A stretch of 64,000 nucleotides of DNA from Saccharopolyspora gloriosae (GCF_014203325.1 NZ_JACHIV010000001.1:2729501-2793500); one strand, 5' to 3'. Positions 1 to 13,224 are shown, counted from the stretch's first letter. Numbers and translations: made by a program. Notes: a model not told the origin generated them from the sequence alone.

Positions 1-340
1 CGTCGAGCACGGTCGAGAGCATCGCGGGGCCGTGGGCGAGGAAGGCGCGCCGCAGCTCGGCGGGCGCGGTGTCGCCGACGATGTGGTCGAGGTAGGCGTC
101 GGCGGCCTCGGCGGTGTCCGGGAGTCCCCGGCGCGCGAGCACCTCGTTGTTCGGCACCCACACGCCGCCGCCGGAGCGGGCCGTGGAGCCGCCGAAGCGG
201 TCGGCCTTCTCCACCACCACGACGTGCAGGCCCGCCCGCGCGGCGGTGATCGCCGCGGTCATCCCCGCGGCTCCGCTGCCCACCACGACGACGTCGACCT
301 GGGAGCCCGCCGGGTCCGGTGCCGGGACGGATGCGCTCAT
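1..340 (-). CDS. kstD: 3-ketosteroid-delta1-dehydrogenase, N-terminal part (cut by window edge)
   Basis: Only the first 113 codons are present; the rest lies left of base 1. Translation begins MSASVPAPDP and shows a dinucleotide-binding glycine motif (GSGAAG, residues 21-26), then VVVVEKADRFGGSTARSGGG, the FAD-binding start typical of 3-ketosteroid-delta1-dehydrogenases. The family introduces the C1-C2 double bond into ring A of 4-ene-3-oxosteroids, which triggers ring B opening once the 9-alpha-hydroxyl is present. It is transcribed away from a second KstD-like flavoprotein. A perfect KstR box (364-377) lies 23 nt upstream of the ATG. The family is clear; assignment as true KstD rather than another flavoprotein of the fumarate reductase/KstD group rests on the N-terminus and context. 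Confidence 0.82.
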   Translation of the reverse strand, partial: MSASVPAPDPAGSQVDVVVVGSGAAGMTAAITAARAGLHVVVVEKADRFGGSTARSGGGVWVPNNEVLARRGLPDTAEAADAYLDHIVGDTAPAELRRAFLAHGPAMLSTVLD

Positions 341-363
341 GTCACCTCCATCGCTCTCAATAC

Positions 364-377
364 TGAAACAGGTTATA
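364..377. promoter_or_regulatory. KstR operator (perfect 14-bp match)
   Basis: TGAAACAGGTTATA fits the KstR palindrome TnnAACnnGTTnnA at all eight fixed positions. It sits in the 98-bp gap between divergent kstD and the flavoprotein/hsaEGF operon, so one repressor site could control both directions. Confidence 0.8.
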
Positions 378-438
378 GTTTTATCCGCAGTGGCGCTACG
401 GTGATGACCGGAAACATGGACTCGGGTCGGAGATCTCG

Positions 439-2061
439 ATGGAGAACCGGTTTCAATCGGAGGACGTCGTGACGGAGGAGCTGTGGGCGGACGTGGTGGT
501 CGTGGGCTTCGGCGTCGCGGGCGCGTGCGCCGCTATCGAAGCCGCCCGCGGCGGAGCCGAGGTCGTACTGCTGGACCGGTTCTCCGGAGGCGGCGCGAGC
601 AGGCTCTCCGGCGGAGTCGTCTACGCGGGCGGCGGCACCCGCCTGCAGCGCGAAGCGGGCGTCGCCGACACGGTCGAGGACATGTACGAGTACCTGCGGC
701 TGGAGACCGGCGACGCCGTGTCGGAGGGCACCCTGCGGCGGTTCTGCGAGCAGAGCCCCGAGATGATCACCTGGCTGGAGGAGTGCGGCGTGCCCTTCGG
801 CAGCGGCCTGGCCCCCTACAAGACGTCCTACCCGAGCAACCGCCACTACCTCTACTACTCGGGCAGCGAGGCCTCCGGCGGATTCCGCGACGTCGCCCGC
901 CCCGCGCCGCGCGGACACCGCGCCTACGGGCGCGGGACCTCCGGCAAGGTCCTGTTCGCCGCGCTTGCCGCCGCGGTGCGCGCCGCCGGCGTGCGGATCG
1001 TCGACCAGACCCGGTGCACCGACCTGATCACCGACCCCACCGGCCGAGTCCGCGGAGTGCAGTGCGAGTCGCTGACCACCGCCTCCCGCCGAGCGCGGCG
1101 CACGCACCGGGCGGCGGCGAAGTTCGCCGCGAAACCCGGCCTCTACGTGCCCGCGCTGGGCAAGCGCCTGCACGCGGTGGCCGAGCGGGTGGAGCGGCGC
1201 CACGCGCGCCCGCTGCGCGTGCGGGCCAGGCGCGGTGTCGTGCTCGCCGCGGGCGGCTTCGTCGCGAACCGGGAGATGCTGCGCCGCCACGCCCCGCTGT
1301 ACCGGGGCGGGCTGCCGCTGGGCACGCGCGGCGACGACGGCAGCGGCATCCGGCTCGGCACCGCGGCGGGCGGCGCGACGGACAAGATGGAGAAGGTCTC
1401 GGCGTGGCGGTTCATCACCCCGCCCAGCCCGTTCCTCGGCGCGGTCCTCGTCGACGAGCACGGCGACCGGGTCTGCGACGAATCCCGCTACGGCGCCGCG
1501 CTCGGCGACGCGCTGATCAACCACCACGGCGGTCGCGGCTGGCTGCTGATCGACGCCGAGCTGCGGCGGGAGGCGCTGCGCCGGTTGCGCGAGCAGACCG
1601 TGTGGTTCCAGCTGATGCAGGCGCTGCACCTGCTGGGCGGGCGGTCGGTGAGCGCGCCGACCCTCGCCGAGGTGGCGGTGCGCGCGGGCATCGACCCGGT
1701 GCGCTTGCGCAAGACCGCGGAGGCGCACGACGGCGCGGCGGACGGCGAAGACCCCGCGGGCAAACCGGCGGAGTTCGTGCGGCGGCTGCGCACCCCGCCG
1801 TTCACGCTGCTCGACATCTCCATCCGGCCCAGCGTCGCCTACCCGTGCCCGATGCTGACCCTCGGCGGGCTGGTCACCGACGAGACGACCGGCGCGGTGC
1901 TCGACGACGACCGCGCCCCGATCCCCGGCCTCTACGCGGCGGGCCGCACTGCCGCGGGCTTGTGCTCGAACTCCTACGTCAGCGGCCTCTCGCTCGCCGA
2001 CTGCGTGTTCTCCGGACGCCGAGCGGGCCGCCACCTCGCGGGAACGGACGCCGATGGCTGA
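439..2061 (+). CDS. KstD-like FAD-binding oxidoreductase
   Basis: A 540-residue flavoprotein of the fumarate reductase/3-ketosteroid dehydrogenase family. Visible motifs are the N-terminal VVVVGFGVAGACAA Rossmann signature (about residues 17-30), the acidic end of strand 2 (VVLLDRF), and a C-terminal IPGLYAAGRTAAGLCSN FAD-contact segment. It resembles the second KstD-like protein of actinobacterial sterol clusters (Rv0785 type), whose exact substrate is uncertain. It heads the run into hsaE, hsaG and hsaF, overlapping or nearly abutting hsaE. Two starts are plausible. ATG 439 is preceded by GGAG six bases upstream. GTG 469 is preceded by GGAGG at 458-462 and gives MTEELWADVVVV, which fits the family N-terminus well. 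It is probably KstR-controlled through the box at 364-377. Confidence 0.85.
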   Translation: MENRFQSEDVVTEELWADVVVVGFGVAGACAAIEAARGGAEVVLLDRFSGGGASRLSGGVVYAGGGTRLQREAGVADTVEDMYEYLRLETGDAVSEGTLRRFCEQSPEMITWLEECGVPFGSGLAPYKTSYPSNRHYLYYSGSEASGGFRDVARPAPRGHRAYGRGTSGKVLFAALAAAVRAAGVRIVDQTRCTDLITDPTGRVRGVQCESLTTASRRARRTHRAAAKFAAKPGLYVPALGKRLHAVAERVERRHARPLRVRARRGVVLAAGGFVANREMLRRHAPLYRGGLPLGTRGDDGSGIRLGTAAGGATDKMEKVSAWRFITPPSPFLGAVLVDEHGDRVCDESRYGAALGDALINHHGGRGWLLIDAELRREALRRLREQTVWFQLMQALHLLGGRSVSAPTLAEVAVRAGIDPVRLRKTAEAHDGAADGEDPAGKPAEFVRRLRTPPFTLLDISIRPSVAYPCPMLTLGGLVTDETTGAVLDDDRAPIPGLYAAGRTAAGLCSNSYVSGLSLADCVFSGRRAGRHLAGTDADG

Positions 2062-2116
2062 CCGCGCCGAGACCTCGGGCGTCCACCGCCCGCAAGCACC
2101 TGACACCGGAGGCACC

Positions 2117-2911
2117 GTGCTCACCAGCGAACAACGCGACGAGCTGGCGCTGCGGCTGCGCGACGCCGAGCGGGACCGGGCGCCGATCGCGCCCCTGATC
2201 GACTCGCACCCGCGCCTCACCGCCGTCGACGCCTACGAGATCCAGCTCGCCAACATCCGCCGCAGGCTGCCCGGCACCGAGGTCGTCGGGCACAAGGTGG
2301 GCCTGTCCTCCCCGGTGATGCAGGCGATGATGGGCGTCGACGAACCCGACTACGGCCACCTGCTCGCCGACATGCGCCTGTCCGAGGACGAGCCGATCGA
2401 AGCGGCGCGCTACTGCTTCCCCCGGGTGGAGGTGGAGGTCGGCTTCCTGCTCGGCGCGGACCTGCCCGGCGAATCCTGCACCGAACAGGACGTGCTGGCG
2501 GGCACCGAGGCGCTGGTGCCGTCGATCGAGCTCATCGACAGCCGCATCACCGACTGGCGGATCAGCCTCGCCGACACCATCGCCGACAACGCCTCCTCGG
2601 CCGGTTTCCTGCTGGGAGCGGCCAGGATCGCGCCGGACGCGGTCGACCCGCGCGCCATCGACGTGGTGCTGCGCCGCGACGGCTACCGGATCGCCGAGGG
2701 CAGCTCGGACGCCGTGCTCGGCGATCCGACGACGGCGGTGGCGTGGCTGGCGCGGAAAGTCGCCGGGTTCGGCGTCCGGCTGCGCGCCGGGCACGTGGTG
2801 CTGCCCGGATCGTGCACCAGGGCCGTCGACGTGGCCTCCGGGCAGCGCTTCGAAGCCGAGTTCGGCACCGGCGGCCACCAGCTCGGCGCGGTGTCCGCGT
2901 CCTTCCGGTGA
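2117..2911 (+). CDS. hsaE: 2-hydroxyhexa-2,4-dienoate hydratase
   Basis: HsaE-type hydratase of the MhpD/4-oxalocrotonate decarboxylase family. It hydrates the 2-hydroxyhexa-2,4-dienoate released by HsaD to 4-hydroxy-2-oxohexanoate. Typical family segments are [39 protein letters not shown] (metal-binding Glu-x-Glu region), [16 protein letters not shown] and the C-terminal [10 protein letters not shown]. An upstream ATG at 2054 is in frame and overlaps the previous gene, but GTG 2117 has GGAGG (2108-2112) at good spacing and gives 264 residues, the normal family length. hsaG follows 34 nt downstream. Confidence 0.93.
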   Translation: MLTSEQRDELALRLRDAERDRAPIAPLIDSHPRLTAVDAYEIQLANIRRRLPGTEVVGHKVGLSSPVMQAMMGVDEPDYGHLLADMRLSEDEPIEAARYCFPRVEVEVGFLLGADLPGESCTEQDVLAGTEALVPSIELIDSRITDWRISLADTIADNASSAGFLLGAARIAPDAVDPRAIDVVLRRDGYRIAEGSSDAVLGDPTTAVAWLARKVAGFGVRLRAGHVVLPGSCTRAVDVASGQRFEAEFGTGGHQLGAVSASFR

Positions 2912-2945
2912 CCAGGAACAGACCGACGAGGGTGCGAGGAGCTTG

Positions 2946-3863
2946 ATGATGAGTCCAGGCAAGGCGACCGCGGCGATCGTGGGATCCGGAAACATCGGCA
3001 CCGACCTGCTCTACAAGCTGAGCCGGTCCCCGGTGGTCGAACCCCGCTGGATGATCGGCATCGACCCGGCGAGCGAAGGGCTGCGCCGGGCGGCCGATCT
3101 CGGCGTGCGCACCAGCGCTGACGGGGTGGACTGGCTGCTGGCGCAGGACGACCGGCCGGACCTGGTCTTCGAGGCCACCTCGGCGGGAGTGCACCGCGCG
3201 AACGCGCCCCGCTACGCGAGCGCGGGCATCCGCGCGATCGACCTCACCCCGGCCGCGGTGGGTCCGCCGGTGGTGCCGCCGGTGAACATCGGCGCGCACC
3301 TGGAGGCGCCCAACGTCAACCTGATCACCTGCGGCGGCCAGGCGACGATCCCGATGGTGCACGCGGTGTCCCGCGTCGCGCCGGTGAGCTACGCGGAGAT
3401 CGTCGCCTCGGTCGCGTCCGTGTCGGCGGGCCCCGGTACCCGCGCGAACATCGACGAGTTCACCAAGACCACCGGCCTGGGCATCGAGACCATCGGCGGC
3501 GCCGAGCGCGGCAAGGCGATCATCGTGCTCAATCCCGCGGACCCGCCGATGATCATGCGCGACACCATCTTCTGCGCCGTGGCACCGGATTCCGACACCG
3601 ACGCGATCGGCGAGTCCATCACCCGCATGGCCCGGGAGATCGCCGAGTACGTCCCCGGCTACCGCCTGCTCGGCGAGCCCCAGTTCGACGCCGCCGACGA
3701 CCACGTCCGCGTCGCCACCTTCGTCGAGGTCGCCGGCGCCGGGGACTTCCTGCCGCCGTACTCCGGAAATCTCGACATCATGACCGCCGCCGCCGTGCGC
3801 GTGGGCGAGGAGCTCGTCCGAGCGGGCGCGCGGCCGGACACCGCAGAGGAGCGAATCTCGTGA
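2946..3863 (+). CDS. hsaG: acetaldehyde/propionaldehyde dehydrogenase (acylating)
   Basis: CoA-acylating aldehyde dehydrogenase that converts the aldehyde channelled from HsaF to acyl-CoA (propanal to propionyl-CoA in steroid ring A/B breakdown). It has an N-terminal NAD-binding motif, [10 protein letters not shown] (residues 11-20), and the catalytic cysteine in [10 protein letters not shown] (Cys129). The DmpF/HsaG family is about 300 residues; here 305. ATG 2946 and ATG 2949 are adjacent, behind GAGGAG at 2935-2940. The last codons overlap the GTG of hsaF (GTGA), consistent with the obligate HsaF-HsaG aldolase-dehydrogenase complex. Confidence 0.95.
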   Translation: MMSPGKATAAIVGSGNIGTDLLYKLSRSPVVEPRWMIGIDPASEGLRRAADLGVRTSADGVDWLLAQDDRPDLVFEATSAGVHRANAPRYASAGIRAIDLTPAAVGPPVVPPVNIGAHLEAPNVNLITCGGQATIPMVHAVSRVAPVSYAEIVASVASVSAGPGTRANIDEFTKTTGLGIETIGGAERGKAIIVLNPADPPMIMRDTIFCAVAPDSDTDAIGESITRMAREIAEYVPGYRLLGEPQFDAADDHVRVATFVEVAGAGDFLPPYSGNLDIMTAAAVRVGEELVRAGARPDTAEERIS

Positions 3864-4897
3864 CCGAGCTGCCCAGGACGTTCTCCGAATCGCTGGACCT
3901 GCGGGTGACCGACACGTCGCTGCGCGACGGCTCGCACCACAAGCGCCACCAGTTCACCGCCGAGGAGGTGCGCGACATCGTCGCCGCGCTCGACGGCGCC
4001 GGGGTGCCGGTGATCGAAGTGACCCACGGCGACGGGCTCGGCGGCTCGTCGTTCAACTACGGCTTCTCCCGCACCCCGGAGCAGGAGCTGATCGCGCTCG
4101 CGGCCCGCACCGCCGTGCACGCCCGGATCGCGTTCCTGATGCTGCCCGGCGTGGGCGTGCTCGACGACATCGTCCGCGCGCAGGACAACGGCGCCGCGGT
4201 GTGCCGGATCGCCACGCACTGCACCGAGGCCGACGTCTCCGAGCAGCACTTCCGGCTGGCCAGGCAGCGCGGGCTGGAGACCGTGGGCTTCCTGATGATG
4301 GCGCACTCCCAGCCGCCGGAATCGCTGGCGAAGCAGGCGCGGATCATGGTCGACGCGGGCTGCCAGTGCGTGTACGTGGTCGACTCGGCCGGTGCGCTGG
4401 TGCTGGAGCAGGTCGCCGACCGGGTCGCGGCCATCGTCGCCGAAGTCGGCGACGACGCCCAGGTCGGCTTCCACGGGCACGAGAACCTCGGCGTGGCGGT
4501 GGCGAACTCCATCGCCGCCGCGCGGGCGGGCGCGGTGCAGATCGACGGCAGCGCCCGCAGGTTCGGCGCCGGTGCGGGCAACACTCCGGTGGAGGCGTTC
4601 GTCGGGGTGTGCGACAAGCTGGGCATCCGCACCGGCGTGGACTTCTTCGCGATGGCCGACGCCGCCGAGCGCGTGGTGCGCCCGGCGATGCCGCAGGAGT
4701 GCCTGCTGGACCGCTCGGCGCTGATGATGGGCTACGCGGGCGTGTACTCCAGCTTCCTCAAGCACGCCGAACGCCAGGCCGAGCGCTACGGCGTGGACGC
4801 CGGGGACCTGCTGGTGCGCGCGGGGGAGCGCAAGCTCGTCGGCGGGCAAGAGGACCAACTCATCACCCTCGCCTTGGAACTGGCCTCTTCCGGATGA
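3860..4897 (+). CDS. hsaF: 4-hydroxy-2-oxovalerate/hexanoate aldolase
   Basis: DmpG/HsaF-type class II aldolase that splits 4-hydroxy-2-oxohexanoate into pyruvate and propanal and passes the aldehyde to HsaG. It shows the family signature [18 protein letters not shown] (from about residue 16), the metal-ligand region [10 protein letters not shown], and the C-terminal DmpG communication domain. At 345 residues it has the usual length. The GTG start overlaps the hsaG stop. Oddity: the last codons and stop (GCC TCT TCC GGA TGA) coincide with the left end of the dispersed palindromic element that begins here, so the C-terminal ASSG tail appears to be encoded by the repeat. Confidence 0.95.
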   Translation: MTELPRTFSESLDLRVTDTSLRDGSHHKRHQFTAEEVRDIVAALDGAGVPVIEVTHGDGLGGSSFNYGFSRTPEQELIALAARTAVHARIAFLMLPGVGVLDDIVRAQDNGAAVCRIATHCTEADVSEQHFRLARQRGLETVGFLMMAHSQPPESLAKQARIMVDAGCQCVYVVDSAGALVLEQVADRVAAIVAEVGDDAQVGFHGHENLGVAVANSIAAARAGAVQIDGSARRFGAGAGNTPVEAFVGVCDKLGIRTGVDFFAMADAAERVVRPAMPQECLLDRSALMMGYAGVYSSFLKHAERQAERYGVDAGDLLVRAGERKLVGGQEDQLITLALELASSG

Positions 4898-5073
4898 CCT
4901 GCGTAGTGGTCGGGTGGCGGAACCTCAGCGGTTTCCTCGCTGCGGGATCTTTTTTCCAAGTGGCTCCGCCACGAGGGAAAAAGCTGTCCTCGCGAGGAAA
5001 CCGCTGAGAACCCGCCGGTGGTCGGCTTGCTCTGGTGGTCGCTGCTCAGCGGCTCCGGGCCGCTGACAGGACA
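4885..5073 (+). repeat. dispersed nested-hairpin element, copy 1
   Basis: Full copy, oriented with hsaF and overlapping its stop codon. The left end reads CCGGATGACCTGCGTAG. The outer arms, CTCAGCGGTTTCCTCG (4924-4939) and CGAGGAAACCGCTGAG (4993-5008), are perfectly complementary over 16 bp. They enclose an inner hairpin (T-run/CC, GTGGC-TCC-GCCAC, GGGAAAAA). The tail ends in a third small hairpin, CAGCGGC...GCCGCTG (about 5047-5066). The same architecture recurs six times in the window. Confidence 0.9.
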
Positions 5074-5345
5074 ACGATCAAAAGATCATTCGGTACAACC
5101 TTTCGATCATTCTATCCACAATGGACGTTTCGATTCGACGGGGCTGGAGCGTGCTGCGGCTTTCTCGGCTCGGGTGGCCCGGCGGAGTGCTCGACACTAA
5201 CGAGAACATGTTCTAGTATTGGCCGCGTTGTGATCGCCGATCAGGGAACTTCGCGGAGCAGCAATCCGCTCCGGTCCGCCGGTTCTGCGGCGGAACGGGT
5301 TCCACATCGTGCTCGTGCGGCGGGTGCGGGAACGGGAGCGCTTGG
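5074..5345. other. intergenic region upstream of hsaA
   Basis: No gene is visible. The region is AT-richer than its surroundings near 5076-5117, with the octamer GATCATTC at 5084-5091 and again at 5105-5112 (21-bp spacing). It holds the KstR-like box at 5202-5215 and about 130 bp of leader before the hsaA ATG. Confidence 0.6.
5202..5215. promoter_or_regulatory. KstR operator (one mismatch)
   Basis: GAGAACATGTTCTA matches TnnAACnnGTTnnA except for the first base. It lies 130 bp upstream of hsaA and would control hsaA-hsaD-hsaC. Confidence 0.75.
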
Positions 5346-8323
<2,978 letters not shown>

Positions 8324-8498
8324 TGCGGCCTGCGTAGCGGGTCGGGTGGCGGAACCTCAGTCGTCATCTCGCTGCGGGATCTTCTTCCCGAGTGGCTCCG
8401 CCACGAGGGAAAAAGCCGTCCTCGCGAGAAGACTGAGAACCCGCGGGTGGCCGGCTTGCGCTAGCTGGTCACTGCTCAGCGGCTTCGCCGTTGACAAG
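8324..8498 (+). repeat. dispersed nested-hairpin element, copy 2
   Basis: Same orientation as hsaC and directly after its stop. The arms CTCAGTCGTCATCTCG (8356-8371) and CGAGAAGACTGAG (8425-8437) pair as a 7-bp plus a 5-bp helix with an asymmetric internal loop, so this is the least perfect full copy. The inner hairpin (GTGGC-TCC-GCCAC) and the terminal hairpin (CAGCGGC-TTC-GCCGTTG) are retained. Confidence 0.85.
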
Positions 8499-8531
8499 AT
8501 CGGAAGATGAACGTGGGAGGGCTTGTTCGTC

Positions 8532-9101
8532 ATGGCCGGAGACGTCGAGGTTGCGGGGGAAAGCGGTTCGGCCGGGCTTGATCAGGTCAGGTTTCGGCGG
8601 GTGCTCGGGCGGTTCTGCACCGGGGTCACCGTGGTGGCCGGGATGGACGGGGAGCGGCCGGTCGGGTTCACCTGCCAGTCGTTCGCCGCGTTGTCGCTGG
8701 AGCCGCCGCTGGTGCTGTTCTGCCCCGGCCGGAGTTCGCGGACCTGGCCGCTGCTGGCCGAATCCGGGCGGTTCTGCGTGAACGTGCTCGCCGATCGGCA
8801 GGAGGCGGTGAGCACCGTGTTCGGCCGCGGCGGCGTCGACAAGTTCGCCGAGGTCGGCTGGCACCCCGGCCCGTCCGGTTCACCCGTGCTCGACGACGTC
8901 CTCGCCTGGGCGGACTGCACGGTCGAAGCCGTGCACGAAGCAGGCGACCACTACGTCGTGATCGGCCGGGTGCAGGCGCTCGGCGAGGGCGACGCCCGCA
9001 ACCCCCTGCTGTTCTACCGAGGCGCCTACGCGGGCGTCCGAGCCGAAGCAGGCCCCCTCGACGCTCTGCTGGCCTGGCCGAGCCAGGACGACTGGCTCTG
9101 A
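8532..9101 (+). CDS. hsaB: flavin reductase component of 3-HSA hydroxylase
   Basis: Flavin reductase of the FMN-binding split-barrel family (HpaC/HsaB type) that supplies reduced flavin to HsaA. Diagnostic segments are FCTGVTVVAG near the N-terminus, GFTCQSFAALSLEPPLVLFCPG, and GRFCVNVLADRQ; the end is LLFYRGAYAGV. ATG 8532 gives 189 residues, close to the family norm. A TTG at 8523 is in frame but sits too close to the GGGAGG at 8515-8520. hsaB is separated from hsaC by element copy 2, so its expression relative to hsaADC may be modulated by that element. Confidence 0.93.
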   Translation: MAGDVEVAGESGSAGLDQVRFRRVLGRFCTGVTVVAGMDGERPVGFTCQSFAALSLEPPLVLFCPGRSSRTWPLLAESGRFCVNVLADRQEAVSTVFGRGGVDKFAEVGWHPGPSGSPVLDDVLAWADCTVEAVHEAGDHYVVIGRVQALGEGDARNPLLFYRGAYAGVRAEAGPLDALLAWPSQDDWL

Positions 9102-9155
9102 CACCGGGCCCGGTGCGGCGATACCGGAGGCGTCCTCCTTCCTGGAGCGGCGATC

Positions 9156-9647
9156 ATGCGGTATACAACCAGTATGCCGAACACTCATGCTTACACCGCG
9201 ACGGTGACCTGGACCGGGAACACCGGAGGTGGCACGACGTCCTACCGGGACTTCAGCCGCGACCACGTGGTGGAGGTCGCGGGCAAGCCGCGGGTGGAGG
9301 CCTCCGCCGACCCGGCGTTCCGCGGGGATCCGGCCCGGCTCAACCCGGAGGACCTGCTCGTGGCCTCGTTGTCGGAATGCCACCTGCTCACGTACCTGTC
9401 GTTGTGCTCGAACTCCGGCGTGGTGGTGTTGAGCTACCAGGACGAGGTCCGCGGCACCATGGCCGAGAGCGTCGGCGGTGGCGGGCGGTTCACCGAAGTG
9501 GTGCTCCGCCCGAAGGTGACGGTGGCGGACGAGTCGATGCTCGCGAAGGCCGAGCGGCTGCACGAACTGGCCCACCGCAACTGCTTCATCGCCAACTCCG
9601 TCAACTTCCCCGTCCGCCACGAACCGCAGATCACCGTCGTGGGTTGA
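9156..9647 (+). CDS. OsmC family protein
   Basis: A 163-residue OsmC/Ohr-like protein. These proteins reduce organic hydroperoxides or serve general redox stress functions using two cysteines. The pair is visible in the segments SLSECHLLTYL and AHRNCFIANS, with LNPEDLLVAS just before the first. No steroid-specific role is evident; damage from lipid hydroperoxides is a conceivable link. An in-frame ATG at 9174 is an alternative start (MPNTHAYTATV). No KstR box is seen upstream. Confidence 0.85.
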   Translation: MRYTTSMPNTHAYTATVTWTGNTGGGTTSYRDFSRDHVVEVAGKPRVEASADPAFRGDPARLNPEDLLVASLSECHLLTYLSLCSNSGVVVLSYQDEVRGTMAESVGGGGRFTEVVLRPKVTVADESMLAKAERLHELAHRNCFIANSVNFPVRHEPQITVVG

Positions 9648-9762
9648 GGGGTCGCACTTCGGCCGCGGGGGACCCGGACGTCGAGCGCTGGACGTCACCG
9701 CCCTCGGCGGTCGTGGCGGTCGTCTTGGTCCAGGCGCCGAGACGGCCTCCTACGATGTCGGG

Positions 9763-10236
9763 ATGAGCACCAGGCTGGCCGCGTACGCGGTGTGCGCGCA
9801 GGACGGCCGGGTGCTGCTCGTGCGCTGCGCGGAACCGAACGGCGAGCACACCTGGAGCCTCCCGGGCGGCGGGGTCGAGCACGGCGAGGACCCGTTCCAC
9901 GCGGTGGTCCGGGAAGTGGCCGAGGAAACGGGCTGCGACGCGGTGGTCGAGCGCCTGCTCGGCGTCGACTCGCGAGTGATTCCCGCGGCCGAGCGCTGGG
10001 TTCCCGGCCGGGAACCGCACCAGAACGTCGGCGTCTTCTACCGAGTCCGCATCACCGGTGGCGAACCACGACCGGAGCCGAACGGCGCGACGAGCGAACC
10101 GATGTGGACGCCGATCCCGGACATCGCCCACCTCCGGCGCTCCTCCCTGGTCGACGTCGGCCTCGCCCTGGCCCGGACCACCCCGGCCACCGGCCACGTG
10201 GCCCCCGTCCCCACCGGCGGCCTGCTCCAGCACTGA
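9763..10236 (+). CDS. Nudix hydrolase
   Basis: A 157-residue Nudix protein with a clear Nudix box, beginning GGGVEHGEDP and ending REVAEETG (about residues 38-60), which binds the divalent metal for cleaving nucleoside-diphosphate-X substrates. The substrate cannot be told from sequence. It converges with fadD3, leaving only five bases between the stop codons and no visible terminator. It looks like a bystander gene within the catabolic locus. Confidence 0.88.
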   Translation: MSTRLAAYAVCAQDGRVLLVRCAEPNGEHTWSLPGGGVEHGEDPFHAVVREVAEETGCDAVVERLLGVDSRVIPAAERWVPGREPHQNVGVFYRVRITGGEPRPEPNGATSEPMWTPIPDIAHLRRSSLVDVGLALARTTPATGHVAPVPTGGLLQH

Positions 10237-10241
10237 ACCGT

Positions 10242-11876
10242 TCACCGCAGTTCGTGTTTGAGGACTTTGCCGCTGGGGTTTCGGGGGAGGGCGGGGCGGA
10301 ACTCGACGTGGCGGGGGAGCTTGTAGTTCGCGAGGTGGTCGCGGCAGAAGGTCAGGACGTCGTGCTCGGTGAGGGCGTGGCCGGAGCGCGCGACCACGTA
10401 GGCCTTGCCGACTTCGCCGAGGCGGTCGTCGGCGACTCCGATCACGGCGGTCTCCGCGACGCCGTCGAGGCGGGCGAGCGCCTGCTCCACCTCCGCCGGG
10501 TACACGTTGAAGCCGCCGCAGATGTACATGTCCTTGAGCCGGTCGGTGATGGTGAGGCCGCCGCGGGAGTCCACGCGGCCGACGTCGCCGGTGTGCAGCC
10601 AGCCGTCCGCGTCGATGGCGGCGGCGGTCTGCTGCGGGTCGTCGCGGTAGCCGAGCATGGTGTTCGGGCCGCGCAGCAGGACCTCGCCGGTGGAGCCGGC
10701 GGGGACGGGGCGGCCGGCGGCGTCGGCGATGCGCAGCTCGAATCCGGCGGTGGGCCGGCCGCAGGTGTTCGCGACGGTCTCGTCGTCATCGTCGGACCGG
10801 CACATGGTGGCGACGACGGCTTCGGTCAGCCCGTAGGCGGTGAGGACGGTGGCGAAGCTCAGCTCGCGCTGCATCCGCTCGATCAGCACCACCGGCACCG
10901 ACGCTGCCCCGGTCACCGCTAGCCGCAGGCTGGAGAGGTCGTGCTCGGCGCGCGCCGGTTCGTCCAATATGGACTGGTAGAGGGTCGGGGCGCCGGGCAG
11001 CACGGTGATCCGCTCGCGCTGCACCAGGTCGAGCGCCGCGCGGGTGTCGAACACCGGCATCGGCACGATCGTCGCGCCGCGCAGCAGGCAGACGAGGATG
11101 CCCGCTCTGTAGCCGAAGCTGTGGAAGAACGGGTTCACCACGAGGTAGCGGTCCGCGGCGTTCACTTCGCCGTGCCCGGCCCACGCGTCGGCGACCGCGA
11201 GCGCCTGCCGGTGCGCGCTGAGCACGCCTTTGCTGCGCCCCGTCGTCCCGGAGGTGTAGAGCATGTCGCTGAGGTCGGTGCCGCGCACGCTCGCGGCCAC
11301 CTCCGACGCGCGCTGGGCGGGCACGGATCGCGCGCGGTCGCCGACGTCCGCCCAGTCCGTGCACCAGGGCACGGGCGGTTCGGTGCGCTCCACCGGCAAC
11401 CGCAGCACGGTGCGCAACGCGGGCAGGCCGGGAATCGGCCCGGCCGAGCCGGTTCCGCCGGAGGAATCAGGGCCGCGGTCGTCCCTAGCCGCATCGGCGC
11501 GCAGCTCCGCCGCCCGATCGCGGCCCAGGAACGTCCCCGCCACGACCAGCGCGCTCGCCGAGCTGCGTTCCAGCACGTCGCGCGTTTCCGAGGCGGTGAA
11601 CCGGGTGTTGATCGGGACCAGCACCGCGCCGACGTGCAGCGCGGCCAGCGCGGCGATGACCCAGTGGTGGGTGTTGGGGGCGTTCAAGGCGACCCGATCG
11701 CCGGGCCGGACGTCCTCGGCGAGCAGGAACCGGGCAAGTTCGCGGACCCGCTCGCGCAGCTCCCGGTAGGTCAGCCGCACCTCGTGCTCACCGGAGTGGT
11801 CCACCAGCGCCTCGCCGTCGCCGAAGGACTCGGCGGCGCGGTCCAGCGCGGCGGGCACCGTTTCCGGAACGTGCAT
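10242..11876 (-). CDS. fadD3: HIP-CoA ligase
   Basis: ANL-superfamily acyl-CoA ligase, 544 residues. Close correspondence to mycobacterial FadD3 is visible along the whole length: the N-terminus TVPAALDRAAE, the ATP loop YTSGTTGRSKGVLSAHRQ, NPFFHSFGYRAGILVCL, TVLPGAPTLYQSILD, AYGLTEAVVATMC, and DRLKDMYICGGFNVYPAEVEQ. FadD3 activates HIP, the ring C/D propionate left after HsaD, to HIP-CoA, the entry to the KstR2-controlled pathway. Here it lies 4 nt after fadA5, apparently co-transcribed from the KstR-type promoter, rather than beside fadE30-33 as in Mycobacterium. The C-terminal catalytic lysine is in the NPSGKVLKHEL segment. Confidence 0.9.
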   Translation of the reverse strand: MHVPETVPAALDRAAESFGDGEALVDHSGEHEVRLTYRELRERVRELARFLLAEDVRPGDRVALNAPNTHHWVIAALAALHVGAVLVPINTRFTASETRDVLERSSASALVVAGTFLGRDRAAELRADAARDDRGPDSSGGTGSAGPIPGLPALRTVLRLPVERTEPPVPWCTDWADVGDRARSVPAQRASEVAASVRGTDLSDMLYTSGTTGRSKGVLSAHRQALAVADAWAGHGEVNAADRYLVVNPFFHSFGYRAGILVCLLRGATIVPMPVFDTRAALDLVQRERITVLPGAPTLYQSILDEPARAEHDLSSLRLAVTGAASVPVVLIERMQRELSFATVLTAYGLTEAVVATMCRSDDDDETVANTCGRPTAGFELRIADAAGRPVPAGSTGEVLLRGPNTMLGYRDDPQQTAAAIDADGWLHTGDVGRVDSRGGLTITDRLKDMYICGGFNVYPAEVEQALARLDGVAETAVIGVADDRLGEVGKAYVVARSGHALTEHDVLTFCRDHLANYKLPRHVEFRPALPRNPSGKVLKHELR

Positions 11877-11880
11877 GGGC

Positions 11881-13191
<1,311 letters not shown>

Positions 13192-13224
13192 TTACTTATC
13201 CGGGGCGCTGTGGTTCGGTTCACA

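Noticed and set aside
373-2220. 615-codon open frame on the minus strand
   Set aside because: It is antisense to the KstD-like flavoprotein and hsaE start; Arg/Ala/Gly-rich with no motifs, an artefact of high GC third positions.
9102-9115. CACCGGGCCCGGTG palindrome after hsaB
   Set aside because: Perfect dyad but with no loop and only 7 bp per arm; too short to call a terminator or operator.
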